Origin: an uncultured Ruminococcus sp.
Lineage (GTDB): Bacteria; Bacillota; Clostridia; Oscillospirales; Ruminococcaceae
Direction of reading: 5' to 3'
DNA length: 29,063 nucleotides
Assembly: GCA_937902395.1 (NCBI GenBank)
Contig: CALGTV010000086.1
Span: 1-29,063, forward strand
Shown: positions 1 to 8,271 of the stretch, piece after piece
Layout: each line of letters starts with the position of its first letter
Position numbering within the stretch: position 1 is the stretch's first letter
The notes under the pieces: generated by a model
Databases searched by the model: none
What the model saw: only the letters and a program-made list of their open reading frames with translations
Told to the model about the DNA's origin: nothing
Position numbers and translations under genes: made by a program

Positions 1-938
1 ACGAAATCGAAAAGGCTGTATGTATCTGGTGAAACATTAACCGCAACCCACTGCGCCGTAGCAGTAGAAAGCTCATAACCGTACTCATCGCAGATTTCAC
101 GGAGCGAGAACACCCAGTCCGCGTAATATTTCCAGATTTCATGGTTTGATCCCAACTCAATATCAAAGTCAATGCCGTCAAGGTCGTATTTTTCGCAGTA
201 TTCCACAATTTTCTCATTGAAATCCGCCATTTCCTCAGGTGTATCAAGAAGCGGCAAGTATCCGTCGCAACCGCCGCCGCCTCCAAGTGCCGCCATAACC
301 TTAACATCATTTGAATGAGCCTTATTGACAATATTTTTCATCTCAATATCGGGTATGTAACAGGAGAGATTACCGTCGCTGTCGGGATTGCAGAAAGCAA
401 TATTCATATGGGTAAGTGCACTGAAATCAAGCTTTCCGTATGCCTGATATGACCAGTCGGGCAGATATCCCACAACCCTTGAAATATGCTCAGAATTGTC
501 ATTTTCGGGAGTATTCCCCGTATCACCCACAAGCATATCAATAGCGTATACAGTTGTAGGGGAATTTGCAGACATAACAGAAATATAATCAAGGAGCGAA
601 AAATCCGTGCCGAAAACATCTGTCATAGCGTCATATGAATAGTAGTACCAATCGCCGTTGACATCATCAGGAAGCAGACTTGCCCAGTTTTCACCGCCGC
701 TGTTTGAAGTAAGCACAAAATAAGGAGCTTCATCGGATTCACATTTTATGGCAATGGTATTGCCCTCAGTGTAAATACTCGTATCAGGAACGGGAATAGT
801 AAGCGGACAAGTCCAAGCCTCAGCGTAAGCTTCACCCTCATAGAGATGAACTATGTTTTCAGCTGCATGCGCCGTATTCATTTGAGGGATAGCAACTCCC
901 ACAGCAATAACAGCTGAAATAATTTTGCTTATTTTCAT
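1..938 (-). CDS. Secreted glycoside hydrolase family 18 (chitinase-like) protein, 3' end outside window
   Basis: This reading frame is open from an ATG at 936-938 to the window edge, giving 312 codons with no stop, so the C-terminus is missing. A GGAG ribosome site lies 8 nt upstream of the ATG. Residues 1-26 look like a signal peptide (basic start, hydrophobic core, AHA-A end). Residues 27-136 form a separate beta-rich module, possibly carbohydrate binding. A Pro/Asn/Asp linker follows, and the GH18 barrel starts near residue 154 (RVVGYLPDW). Residues 254-261 read DGIDFDIE, the DGxDxDxE motif of GH18, with the proton donor at Glu261. The GGGGG segment near 219-223 fits the SxGG strand of the family. 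The likely role is extracellular hydrolysis of beta-1,4-GlcNAc polymers or related glycans. Endo-glucosaminidase or a non-enzymatic lectin cannot be excluded without the rest. A dockerin could lie beyond the edge but is not visible. Confidence 0.88.
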   Translation of the reverse strand, partial: MKISKIISAVIAVGVAIPQMNTAHAAENIVHLYEGEAYAEAWTCPLTIPVPDTSIYTEGNTIAIKCESDEAPYFVLTSNSGGENWASLLPDDVNGDWYYYSYDAMTDVFGTDFSLLDYISVMSANSPTTVYAIDMLVGDTGNTPENDNSEHISRVVGYLPDWSYQAYGKLDFSALTHMNIAFCNPDSDGNLSCYIPDIEMKNIVNKAHSNDVKVMAALGGGGGCDGYLPLLDTPEEMADFNEKIVEYCEKYDLDGIDFDIELGSNHEIWKYYADWVFSLREICDEYGYELSTATAQWVAVNVSPDTYSLFDF

Positions 939-962
939 AGAAAACACTCCTTTCAAGTATTT

Positions 963-991
963 CTTATACAATTTCTCAACATCAATGTCAA
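963..991 (-). promoter_or_regulatory. Sigma-A promoter of the GH18 gene
   Basis: On the minus strand, TTGACA (986-991) is followed after 17 bp by TATAAG (963-968), about 25 bp before the GH18 start codon. It diverges from the CPBP protease promoter just to its right. Confidence 0.7.
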
Positions 992-1019
992 GTATTTACT
1001 TAGAAAAACATATATTCCC

Positions 1020-1048
1020 TTGACATCGCCGCTGAATTGTTATATAAT
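1020..1048 (+). promoter_or_regulatory. Sigma-A promoter of the CPBP protease gene
   Basis: TTGACA at 1020-1025 and TATAAT at 1043-1048, with a 17-bp spacer, form a perfect consensus 30 bp before the ATG at 1079. Confidence 0.85.
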
Positions 1049-1078
1049 ATTTACATAATTTACTAATCGGAGGTATAT

Positions 1079-2017
1079 ATGCTGAAATTGAAATGTAAAA
1101 TGTTCGAGGAATCGAAAAAATCCACAGCATCTGAAAATATATTTGTAACCCTTGCGATATTCCTTGCAATGTTCGTAGTTATACAACTTGCGGAATCAAT
1201 AATCCCCTCTGCAATGTCCAAATCGGAACTACAGGAACGCATACTTGCCGAGGGTTCTGTTGATATAAAAAAGGCAATGGATATATCAATGGAAATCATG
1301 ATGCAGGCAAAATATCTTATACCCACGCTTTTCTGCACAATATTCGGCACAATCATAAGTATTATATACTGCCGATTTGTAGAAGCGCGCCACCTGAGTT
1401 CAATGGGTATGCGCAGAAGAAAAGCAGGACTTCATTATATACAGGGACTTGGCGTAGGGTTTGTCATGATATCCGCGACAGCACTTTTATCAGCGGCTTT
1501 CGGAATTACAAAAATATCCGTGTGCAAATCAGTGGATTTTGAAATAATCGGGCTTATGCTTGGGGGATTTCTCATTCAGGGTATGAGCGAGGAATTCATT
1601 TTCCGCGGCTATCTGATGAATACCCTTGGCGGCAGACATAATCCATGGGTTGCGGTTATTGTCAGCTCTGCCGCATTTTCCCTTGCTCACCTTGCAAATC
1701 CGGGATTTAACCTGCTGGTATTTTTAAACCTCACACTTTTCGGAGTTTTCGCCGCCCTTTATATGATTGCTTTTGATGATATATGGGGAGCCTGCGCAAT
1801 CCACTCCATATGGAATTTTACTCAGGGAAGCTTTTACGGTATAAGCGTCAGCGGAACGGGTGATACAGAATCAATTCTGCGAACTACTGCCAATTCCTCA
1901 TCCGCTCTGCTTACAGGCGGAGATTTCGGAATTGAGGGAAGTATAATAACAACTGCCATACTTACAGCCGCATCTGTTCTTGTACTTATAAAAATCAAGA
2001 AACAAAATACAGGCTGA
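1079..2017 (+). CDS. CPBP family intramembrane metalloprotease (CAAX protease / bacteriocin-processing type)
   Basis: This is a 312-residue integral membrane protein with about eight hydrophobic segments. It has the CPBP (Abi, PF02517-type) active-site motifs in order: E171-E172-F-I-F-R176, then F200-SLA-H204, then H242-S-I-W-N246. Glu172, His204 and His242 are the expected catalytic or metal-binding residues. The ATG at 1079 is preceded by GGAGG at 1069-1073. The family includes eukaryotic CAAX prenyl endopeptidase Rce1 and bacterial members used in bacteriocin self-immunity or peptide maturation. No bacteriocin gene is visible next to it, so its substrate is unknown. It is monocistronic, with its own promoter and a strong terminator. 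Confidence 0.88.
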   Translation: MLKLKCKMFEESKKSTASENIFVTLAIFLAMFVVIQLAESIIPSAMSKSELQERILAEGSVDIKKAMDISMEIMMQAKYLIPTLFCTIFGTIISIIYCRFVEARHLSSMGMRRRKAGLHYIQGLGVGFVMISATALLSAAFGITKISVCKSVDFEIIGLMLGGFLIQGMSEEFIFRGYLMNTLGGRHNPWVAVIVSSAAFSLAHLANPGFNLLVFLNLTLFGVFAALYMIAFDDIWGACAIHSIWNFTQGSFYGISVSGTGDTESILRTTANSSSALLTGGDFGIEGSIITTAILTAASVLVLIKIKKQNTG

Positions 2018-2030
2018 AAATAATCCTGTC

Positions 2031-2067
2031 AATCACCGGTAAAGCATTTGCTTTGCCGGTGATTTTT
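2031..2067 (+). terminator. Rho-independent terminator after the CPBP gene
   Basis: An inverted repeat of about 15 bp, with arms AATCACCGG.AAAGC and GCTTTGCCGGTGATT and a very short loop, is followed by a T run. It ends 16 bp short of the convergent dockerin gene, so it may also block read-through from that side. Confidence 0.85.
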
Positions 2068-2083
2068 ATGGAGTTTCCCTGCG

Positions 2084-5000
2084 CTAATTCCATGACGGCT
2101 CTTTGCCAATAGAAATTAAAGTGTAATAGAAAAGAATCTTCGAGGCATCTGAGGAATCAACAATACCGTCATTATTAACGTCAGCCGCTTTAAGCTGTTT
2201 ATGATTAAGTATGCTGTTACCGCCGGTCTGTACTGCCGCATATTGTGCAAGAATCACAGAAGCGTCAGCGGCATCAATTATGCTATCGCCATTTACATCA
2301 CCGCGAATATTATCTTTATCAGTTGATTCATCAGGCGTTGTAACAGTTGTTGTAACTGTTGTCACCGATGTAGTTACAGTGGTAGTTGCTGTAGTTGTAG
2401 TGGCTGTAGTGGTTGTTTCAGACTCAGGAGCTTCATCAATTATCAGAATCATACTGTTTTCTGTTTCTGCTCCTGTATAATTTCCGAATCCGTCAATTGC
2501 CGCTGTAACTTCATATGCTCCAACCTCTACAGGCAAGCCCTGCTCAAATGAATCATCGGAATAAAGCGCGCGATAGGAGTAGTGAATCTCACCCTCGAAA
2601 GCTTCACCAGAGGGAAGAATAACTACAGGCGGTATGATTTCTGCTGATTCTCCGCTGAAAATTAACTCCTGCTCAGGAATTGTCCACTCAATAATCGGTA
2701 TCGCGGCTGAGATTCTGAAAGGCAGTTCAACTGTACCTGCAAAATCCCTTTTTCCCGTAATAATTGCTGTATACATTCCAGAATTTACAGCAGATTCCAC
2801 CACATTCCCCTCTTCATCTGAAAAACTGATGATATAATCAACGGGAATCTCTTCAAATACTCCATTAACAATTGGGTAAACTGCATTTCCGCTGTATGCA
2901 AAATCCTCTGATTCAAGAATGATATCAGCACAGGCTATGTCATATTTAAGATACAGATTTCCCTCGGTATCGCTGACAATCAGACGATTATCCACAGTAC
3001 AGCCGAAATTTTCACTGTTAAGAGAAATACCCATACCTGATACTGCCAGCAATCCGGCTTTCTTTTTTTCAACTGAGTAACGCTCAGATAAAGCTGTATT
3101 TACCGTTATATATGAATTTTCTGAAAGTAAAAAATCCGCTTTACTGCACTGAAATTCAGCTTCACCGTTTAAAATTATACTCTGACATTCTGCAATAATG
3201 CCGTATTCTCCGCTAAAAATGCCGTCCTGAATAATCACATTACTGTCATTTACTGCTCTTATAACTGCCTGCTCCGAAACGAGATTTCCGCTTCTGATAT
3301 CAACAGTTCCACCCTCGCAGTAAATCAGGTCTGCACCCTGAGGAGCAGTAATACTGCCTCCCCCTGTGCTGTCGGTAATCACAACAGAACCAGATTTTAC
3401 AGCAATTGCACTGTTATACTCTGTTATACCTGTGAATAATATGTCTTTTCCGTTGAGGTCGAGTACAAAGTCCAAACCGTCAATTACTGTGGAATTCATA
3501 GAAAAATCCGTAAGAGGATAAATAAGTGAATCGCTGTACTCCCTTGCAGATTCAGCGGCAAGGCTGAATGATGAAAAATATTTTATTTCTCCTCCTGCAA
3601 CAAGGGCACATACCGCAGTTATTCCGCATATACAGCGATATTCTCCGCTTTCTTCATCAAGATTAAAAATATGTTCCTCTGAGTTTATAAGCTGTCCGCA
3701 GCAGGAATTTTTTATATCATGAAAACTATCATTTTCTTCGCTTGGAACATATATCATTTCATAACTGCTGTGATTCAGATAATCAGGTTCACCTATTTCA
3801 TGACCGCATTTAGTACAAATTTTAGGGCTTGTACATGTAGCAGGAATAATATCCCATGAATTATGCGAACAGGTCAGGCTGCAATACTTACATGAACCGT
3901 TTTCATAGAAATGGGCGGCTTTTATTGTAAAAGTTTTCTTTATATTCGGATTATATGTAGGATAAATAGTTATTTCAGTTTCGCCCTCAGTTAGAATATC
4001 AAGTTTTCCCCAGAAATCTTCATCATAAATGTATTCCTGTGTAAACTCCATTATAGATTTATCGCCGATTTCTATGGTAATTTCCCTGTTATCTGCTTCA
4101 TCCTCAGACTGCACCACAAATTTCGTCTGACTTTCAGGGCAATATGATTCCTTTACTTTCGTATCAAACAAACTTCCCGATACCTGCCAGCCAACTTTGA
4201 TATTCGTCAGAACTGTAAATTCTTCTGTATAATCGCAGTCCTGACATACAAAATGCGCTTTATTACTTCCGATTTCAGCAGGGATTCGGTTTAATGTGTG
4301 GTTTTTATCATGCTCTACCTGGATTATTTGTGAGTAAGTTACAGCAGGATTGTATTTGTGAGTTGCGGTTATTAAATGTTTTCCCTCTTTCAGAAATGTA
4401 AGCTTATAGGCTACCTGTTCTCCTGATAGCTTCACTCTTTCTGCTTTTACAGCTTCAGGGTCTGAAAATGTCAGGATATAATCATGATATTCCGCAGAAA
4501 AATCATTATCATATGCCCACATATACAATGAATCCCCTTTATAAACTGCATTTTCTATATACGGACTGTATGTGCCATTAATTTTTGTGTTCCATAAAAG
4601 ATTAAGATATTCAGGTGTTGCAAACTCTGCTGTTTTCCGGCAATAACAGCATTGAATTATACAGTTTTCTCCTGCTGCTGTTGGAAGTGAAATAATTTCC
4701 ATTTGATGTCCGCTTTCAACTGTTACAGATGAATTGTCTGAAATGTCTGTCAGGTTAATCTCATAAAATGTTGTATTATCGTTTTTCCATGTGTACCAGA
4801 CAAGCTTATTTCCTGAAACAACAGGAACACAATCAGAAAGCGACGCTTCCTCTATTGTATAAATGGAATCGGGGTTGCCTTTGCCGTCAAGAGATGTATA
4901 ATATACATTATTCTCATGCCCCCACAGCAATATATACCTGTTATTGTTGACTTTTACAAGATGAGGGGCTGTAGCATTTTCAGAACCTTTCGCATAATTT

Positions 5001-6046
5001 GTTATTTGTCGGTTAATTGTGCTTTTCATTTTCTTGTCTACTGTTCCTATACATATGTTACGCGTATCCTCGTCTACATTATTATCCGTATAGGATTCTG
5101 CTGAATATGCCGCTATATAGTGAGTATCGGATATTTCGAATCCTCCGATAGCCGCGCCTGTATAATTATAGTGCCGCTTATCAGAACCGGGGAATTTTAC
5201 AATATCTGTTGTCACACATTTGGTTTTATTTGTCGGAGTAAATTTACCGCCTGAAAAATCCGTAATATATTCTGTGAGAACGATACTTCGCGGATTTGCG
5301 TCGCCGTGGTCAAGAGCTATAATCCTGTTGTTTTCTGTATGTATAAACTGATTGAATGAGTGAGAAACATAACCATAATCTTCAGCTGATACACTTGTAA
5401 AGGAATCAGTTATTTTCATTGCTTCCGTATCAAGCTGTATTGTGACATTTGCCTGATGATTCAAACCGTCGGTATACCTATACATTTTGTGGGATGTACG
5501 GATAAACATATATTTTCCACTAACGGCAAAACGTGCTGAACCTGCATAAAAAGGTGCTACCGTATTGCAGTCGGCTAATCCTGCTGATTTAATCTTATTC
5601 CAGTCTTTATCATATTTTGTGATTCGAAAACATTCTGCATTTGAAAGCTGGTTGGGATTTTCCTGACCGCTGAGGATATAATAATAGTCATCAGTTGCAT
5701 AAAATCCGCCAAAAATTGAAAGCTCCTGCTCCAGTTTAATGTCTTTTACAAAGTTGTATTCGGAATCATAATATTCAATCAGATACGCATTTTCTACAGC
5801 ACCGTTCTGGAAACGCATATATCCGCCCTCTTGCAGAGAAATAAGATATGAATCTATGGTATGATATGCATAATAGCCATAATCATTAGCATTTTCATTG
5901 CTTCCCTGATATGATTCACACTGACCTCTTACAACACTGTTTGCTGTAATGAAATTTTCACTGCCAAACAGGATTCCCGTGTACATTGCCGCTGTTGTTG
6001 CGGCGGCTGAACATATAGCCGTCAACCGTTTTAAAAATTTTTTCAT
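2084..6046 (-). CDS. Large secreted multi-domain protein with C-terminal type I dockerin
   Basis: This 1320-residue exported protein starts with a Lys/Arg-rich hydrophobic signal sequence; its ATG follows an AGGGGG ribosome site. Residues about 40-560 are rich in Tyr/Thr/Asp short beta segments resembling a propeller or repeat-strand fold, but no enzyme signature is recognised. Residues about 597-810 hold repeated Cys pairs (CQDC, CKYC, CTKCGHEIG, CICG) with His between them, like the H...CxxCG units of Firmicute surface proteins. Residues about 840-1000 look like a short right-handed beta-helix (SGSVVITDS, GGTVDIRSG). Two Ig-like stretches follow (about 1050-1205), then a Thr/Val linker (about 1213-1240). 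Residues 1248-1320 are a dockerin with two calcium loops (DVNGDSIID and DVNNDGIVD). The dockerin implies attachment to a cohesin scaffold, so this is a cellulosome or amylosome component or cell-surface adhesin. No cohesin is in the window. It stands alone as a transcription unit. Confidence 0.85.
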   Translation of the reverse strand: MKKFLKRLTAICSAAATTAAMYTGILFGSENFITANSVVRGQCESYQGSNENANDYGYYAYHTIDSYLISLQEGGYMRFQNGAVENAYLIEYYDSEYNFVKDIKLEQELSIFGGFYATDDYYYILSGQENPNQLSNAECFRITKYDKDWNKIKSAGLADCNTVAPFYAGSARFAVSGKYMFIRTSHKMYRYTDGLNHQANVTIQLDTEAMKITDSFTSVSAEDYGYVSHSFNQFIHTENNRIIALDHGDANPRSIVLTEYITDFSGGKFTPTNKTKCVTTDIVKFPGSDKRHYNYTGAAIGGFEISDTHYIAAYSAESYTDNNVDEDTRNICIGTVDKKMKSTINRQITNYAKGSENATAPHLVKVNNNRYILLWGHENNVYYTSLDGKGNPDSIYTIEEASLSDCVPVVSGNKLVWYTWKNDNTTFYEINLTDISDNSSVTVESGHQMEIISLPTAAGENCIIQCCYCRKTAEFATPEYLNLLWNTKINGTYSPYIENAVYKGDSLYMWAYDNDFSAEYHDYILTFSDPEAVKAERVKLSGEQVAYKLTFLKEGKHLITATHKYNPAVTYSQIIQVEHDKNHTLNRIPAEIGSNKAHFVCQDCDYTEEFTVLTNIKVGWQVSGSLFDTKVKESYCPESQTKFVVQSEDEADNREITIEIGDKSIMEFTQEYIYDEDFWGKLDILTEGETEITIYPTYNPNIKKTFTIKAAHFYENGSCKYCSLTCSHNSWDIIPATCTSPKICTKCGHEIGEPDYLNHSSYEMIYVPSEENDSFHDIKNSCCGQLINSEEHIFNLDEESGEYRCICGITAVCALVAGGEIKYFSSFSLAAESAREYSDSLIYPLTDFSMNSTVIDGLDFVLDLNGKDILFTGITEYNSAIAVKSGSVVITDSTGGGSITAPQGADLIYCEGGTVDIRSGNLVSEQAVIRAVNDSNVIIQDGIFSGEYGIIAECQSIILNGEAEFQCSKADFLLSENSYITVNTALSERYSVEKKKAGLLAVSGMGISLNSENFGCTVDNRLIVSDTEGNLYLKYDIACADIILESEDFAYSGNAVYPIVNGVFEEIPVDYIISFSDEEGNVVESAVNSGMYTAIITGKRDFAGTVELPFRISAAIPIIEWTIPEQELIFSGESAEIIPPVVILPSGEAFEGEIHYSYRALYSDDSFEQGLPVEVGAYEVTAAIDGFGNYTGAETENSMILIIDEAPESETTTTATTTTATTTVTTSVTTVTTTVTTPDESTDKDNIRGDVNGDSIIDAADASVILAQYAAVQTGGNSILNHKQLKAADVNNDGIVDSSDASKILFYYTLISIGKEPSWN
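2335..2424. repeat. Low-complexity GTT/GTA-rich tract (Thr linker of the dockerin protein)
   Basis: About 90 bp of near-repeating trinucleotides encode alternating Thr, Ala and Val before the dockerin. The opposite strand gives an artefactual Val-rich open frame. Such tracts change length easily. Confidence 0.7.
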
Positions 6047-6064
6047 TTTACATTCCCCCTTTTT

Positions 6065-6079
6065 CTGTCATTCTGACAG
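6065..6079. promoter_or_regulatory. Short palindrome in the dockerin gene leader
   Basis: CTGTCA-TTC-TGACAG is a perfect 6-bp inverted repeat between the probable -10 box and the ribosome site of the dockerin gene. It could be an operator or a small leader hairpin; nothing else identifies it. Confidence 0.4.
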
Positions 6080-6097
6080 GCTTTTTCACTTATTATT

Positions 6098-6126
6098 ATT
6101 TTAACACAATAAAATCAAAAATACAA
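6098..6126 (-). promoter_or_regulatory. Probable sigma-A promoter of the dockerin gene
   Basis: On the minus strand, TTGTAT (6121-6126), 17 bp and TAAAAT (6098-6103) lie about 50 bp before the ATG. The match is weaker than for other promoters in the window. Confidence 0.5.
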
Positions 6127-6493
6127 GAACTTTTTGTGAATTTTGATTATTTCCACGTTTCTATTTTATTATTCCAATTATAAAATTTTAACCCTTCTAT
6201 ATTTCATAAAAACTCATTTTGAACGTTTCTTTAAGTTCTGACTGAAGAGGTAAAATTTAAAACCCCTTCCATAAATAGTTCAAAATGACCCTTTTTCCAA
6301 CGAAAAAGTGTTGATTATTGAAAAATAATTTTTATTTTCTGCTTTTTCAATAATTATCAACATCGTATTTTGTATATTAATCACAGAATTTACTGTTATA
6401 TTTTTTATTTGATAAAAAAATATTTTTTAATCAGAAGTTTCTTAATTTTCAAGTAATTTGTAAATATTTCCTATTGAAAAAATTTCTCCACGC
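6127..6493. other. Gene-free AT-rich spacer with nested inverted repeats
   Basis: No credible gene is seen here. The stretch carries several inverted repeats. A perfect 11-bp pair TCATTTTGAAC / GTTCAAAATGA lies at 6214-6224 and 6278-6288. A hairpin CTTTTTC-CAAC-GAAAAAG lies at 6291-6308. A longer pair at 6310-6325 and 6343-6361 reads GTTGAT.TATTGAAAAA against its complement, with a 3-nt bulge. Together they could fold into one structured RNA or serve as regulator sites. The function is unknown. Confidence 0.55.
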
Positions 6494-6522
6494 TTGACAT
6501 ACTCCTCAAAAAAGTATATAAT
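6494..6522 (+). promoter_or_regulatory. Sigma-A promoter of the sortase cluster
   Basis: TTGACA at 6494-6499, a 17-bp spacer and TATAAT at 6517-6522 form a perfect consensus. Transcription would leave a leader of about 110 nt before the ATG at 6641. Confidence 0.88.
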
Positions 6523-6549
6523 AAAGATGTACGTCATGTCATTATTATG

Positions 6550-6612
6550 GTCATCTCTTAAAATTATTCTTGTATAAGATATCCGTTTAAGATATCCGTT
6601 TTTTGAGATGAC
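6550..6612 (+). promoter_or_regulatory. Leader with inverted repeat and 13-bp tandem repeat
   Basis: Arms GTCATCTC (6550-6557) and GAGATGAC (6605-6612) could pair in the mRNA. Inside the loop the 13-mer AAGATATCCGTTT occurs twice in tandem (6576-6588 and 6589-6601). The structure ends 14 nt before the ribosome site, so it may influence translation or bind a regulator. Confidence 0.4.
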
Positions 6613-6640
6613 ATTATCCGACTTAAAAAGGAGACTATGT

Positions 6641-7591
6641 ATGATAAAAAAATTTTCACGTATACTGCTTGGCACTGCTCTTTGTGTATGCCTTGCCGCT
6701 GTCCCTATGTCTGCTAATGCCGCAACTCCTGAGGAGGCTGCTGAACTTGCTCGCTCAATGGGACTTCCCGAAAGTCTTATTCAGGCAGGTTGGAATAAAT
6801 ATTATGAAAATCCTGAGCTTTATCCCCCTGAGCTTATTGACAGCTATATGGCTACCCTAAGAGGTATGAATCAGGAAATGATAGACCAGCTTCTTACTGA
6901 TAACGGTTTTACATCGTCTGCGCCCTCTGTAACTCCTGAGCCTGCTGTTACCACAGCAGCACCTCAGCAATCTCAGGAAAAAGTCACTACAACTGCTTCT
7001 ATTACTGACAGCAATAGTCCCGAAAACAGCGGAACTGCGGACAGCGGAAACAATGATAATTCTTCATCAGGAAATAATCAGGACGGCGGAAATCAATCAG
7101 GCGGTAATCAGTCAAACGGTCAGTCAAAAGGCGATAAAATTACTCTCACACTCCCTGACGGCTCAACATTTGACAGAATCAGCTCAAAGGATTTTGCGGC
7201 TATGTCCCTTGACGAAAAAAGAGGATATATTGCAGGTCTTACTCCTGAACAAAAAGAGACTTTTCTCGGAAATATGTCTCCTGAGGACTATAAAAGCCTG
7301 CTTAAACAGCTTCCTCTTGACAACAAAGCCGATATAATTCAGGATATGGCAGATGTTACAAGTCAGCTTGGACTTACTCTCAGCGTTGATGAGCTTACTG
7401 ATGATAATATCATCCTCTCAATGAAAGACGAGGACGGAAAGCTTGTAGCGTTAAGCGCGGCAAGCGATACAGTAGCCGCTACAGGCTACGACCGCCGCGG
7501 TATCCTCGCTCTTGCCGCCGCTCTTGCTGTTGTCGGTATAGGCGGAACTGCTGTGGCTGTGAAAAAATCCTTTGGCAAAAATGAGGTCTGA
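6641..7591 (+). CDS. Secreted, C-terminally anchored surface protein, candidate sortase substrate
   Basis: The protein has 316 residues. The start is the ATG at 6641, with AAAAGGAG 7 nt upstream; the in-frame ATG at 6608 lies in the leader hairpin and has no ribosome site. It has a signal peptide (MIKKFSRILLG..., ending SANA-A near residue 27), a short helical region, then a Ser/Thr/Pro/Asn/Gly/Gln linker (about 85-165). A helical domain follows (about 166-260, with the repeated phrase LTPEQK / MSPEDYK). The C-terminus is VAATG (residues 278-282), YDRRG, about 20 hydrophobic residues and a KKSFGKNEV tail. This is the order of a cell-wall sorting signal, with VAATG in place of LPxTG. The next gene is a sortase, with almost no gap. 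The domain has no recognised family, so function beyond surface display is unknown. Confidence 0.75.
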   Translation: MIKKFSRILLGTALCVCLAAVPMSANAATPEEAAELARSMGLPESLIQAGWNKYYENPELYPPELIDSYMATLRGMNQEMIDQLLTDNGFTSSAPSVTPEPAVTTAAPQQSQEKVTTTASITDSNSPENSGTADSGNNDNSSSGNNQDGGNQSGGNQSNGQSKGDKITLTLPDGSTFDRISSKDFAAMSLDEKRGYIAGLTPEQKETFLGNMSPEDYKSLLKQLPLDNKADIIQDMADVTSQLGLTLSVDELTDDNIILSMKDEDGKLVALSAASDTVAATGYDRRGILALAAALAVVGIGGTAVAVKKSFGKNEV

Positions 7592-7592
7592 T

Positions 7593-8270
7593 ATGAAAAA
7601 AAAATCCGGAAAAAATATTCCTTTGCACATAATCACGCCTGTTATGATGACTGCGATTTGTGCAGGAATAACTATAATTGCGGCTATAAAGCCTGCGGAT
7701 AAAATCAAAACTTATACTAATATTGCTTTTATGGACAGCCTTAAATCTGACCCTCTCAATGAGGATTCAGGACTTGTCATAAAAGATAATGATATCAACA
7801 TGGATTACAGCGGCAAAACCTCCGAAACAGGTGAGCCTGACCGTCCAACCTTTGGTGAATTGTACGGTATTGTAAGCACTGACGCTTTGGGAATTGATAT
7901 TCCTATTTACTGGGGTACTACTACTGAACTTTTAGAACACGGCGCTTGTCAGTCATCAAGCTCCGCTGTATTCGGAACTAATGGAAATTCCGTTGTTTCC
8001 GCCCATGTGGACACATATTTCGCTGACCTTGCAAACTTAAAAGAGGGCGATGATGTTACAATTACAACAAACTACGGCAGATTCACCTATAAAGTGAAAG
8101 AGCTTATCGAGTTCAGCAGTAAAGATAAAAAATATATCGCTCCCACTGAGGACGACAGGCTTACTATTTATACATGCAAGCGAGACTTGTTGGGCGCTTC
8201 TGACAGAAGAATCGGTGCAGTGTGCGAATTGACAGAAAAAGCCTTTTACACTGAAAAGGAGGGCGAATAA
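7593..8270 (+). CDS. Sortase family transpeptidase
   Basis: The protein has 225 residues from the ATG at 7593, which has GAGG 6 nt upstream and directly follows the stop of the preceding gene. In-frame TTG 7572 and ATG 7581 are possible but have poorer ribosome sites. There is one N-terminal membrane anchor (residues 11-32), an extended stalk, and a sortase barrel from about residue 88 (FGELYGIVS). The catalytic His138 is in SAHVDTYF, Cys195 in LTIYTCKRD, and the Arg is 205 or 206 in SDRRIG. Sortases cut a sorting motif and join the protein to peptidoglycan or to another pilin. The class is not certain: the short TIYTCK motif and lack of a C-terminal membrane helix argue against pilin-type class C. 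It lies in an operon with its likely substrate upstream and a multi-pass membrane protein downstream. Confidence 0.9.
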   Translation: MKKKSGKNIPLHIITPVMMTAICAGITIIAAIKPADKIKTYTNIAFMDSLKSDPLNEDSGLVIKDNDINMDYSGKTSETGEPDRPTFGELYGIVSTDALGIDIPIYWGTTTELLEHGACQSSSSAVFGTNGNSVVSAHVDTYFADLANLKEGDDVTITTNYGRFTYKVKELIEFSSKDKKYIAPTEDDRLTIYTCKRDLLGASDRRIGAVCELTEKAFYTEKEGE

Positions 8271-8271
8271 T

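Noticed and set aside
2211..2480. An 89-codon plus-strand frame rich in Val
   Set aside because: It is the antisense reading of the Thr-rich linker of the dockerin protein.
6576..6601. Tandem 13-mer as a possible CRISPR start
   Set aside because: Only two copies with no spacer between them, and no cas genes in the window.
6442..6675. A 77-codon minus-strand open frame overlapping the sortase-operon promoter
   Set aside because: No ribosome site, covers a perfect plus-strand promoter and the start of a real gene, and the translation looks random.
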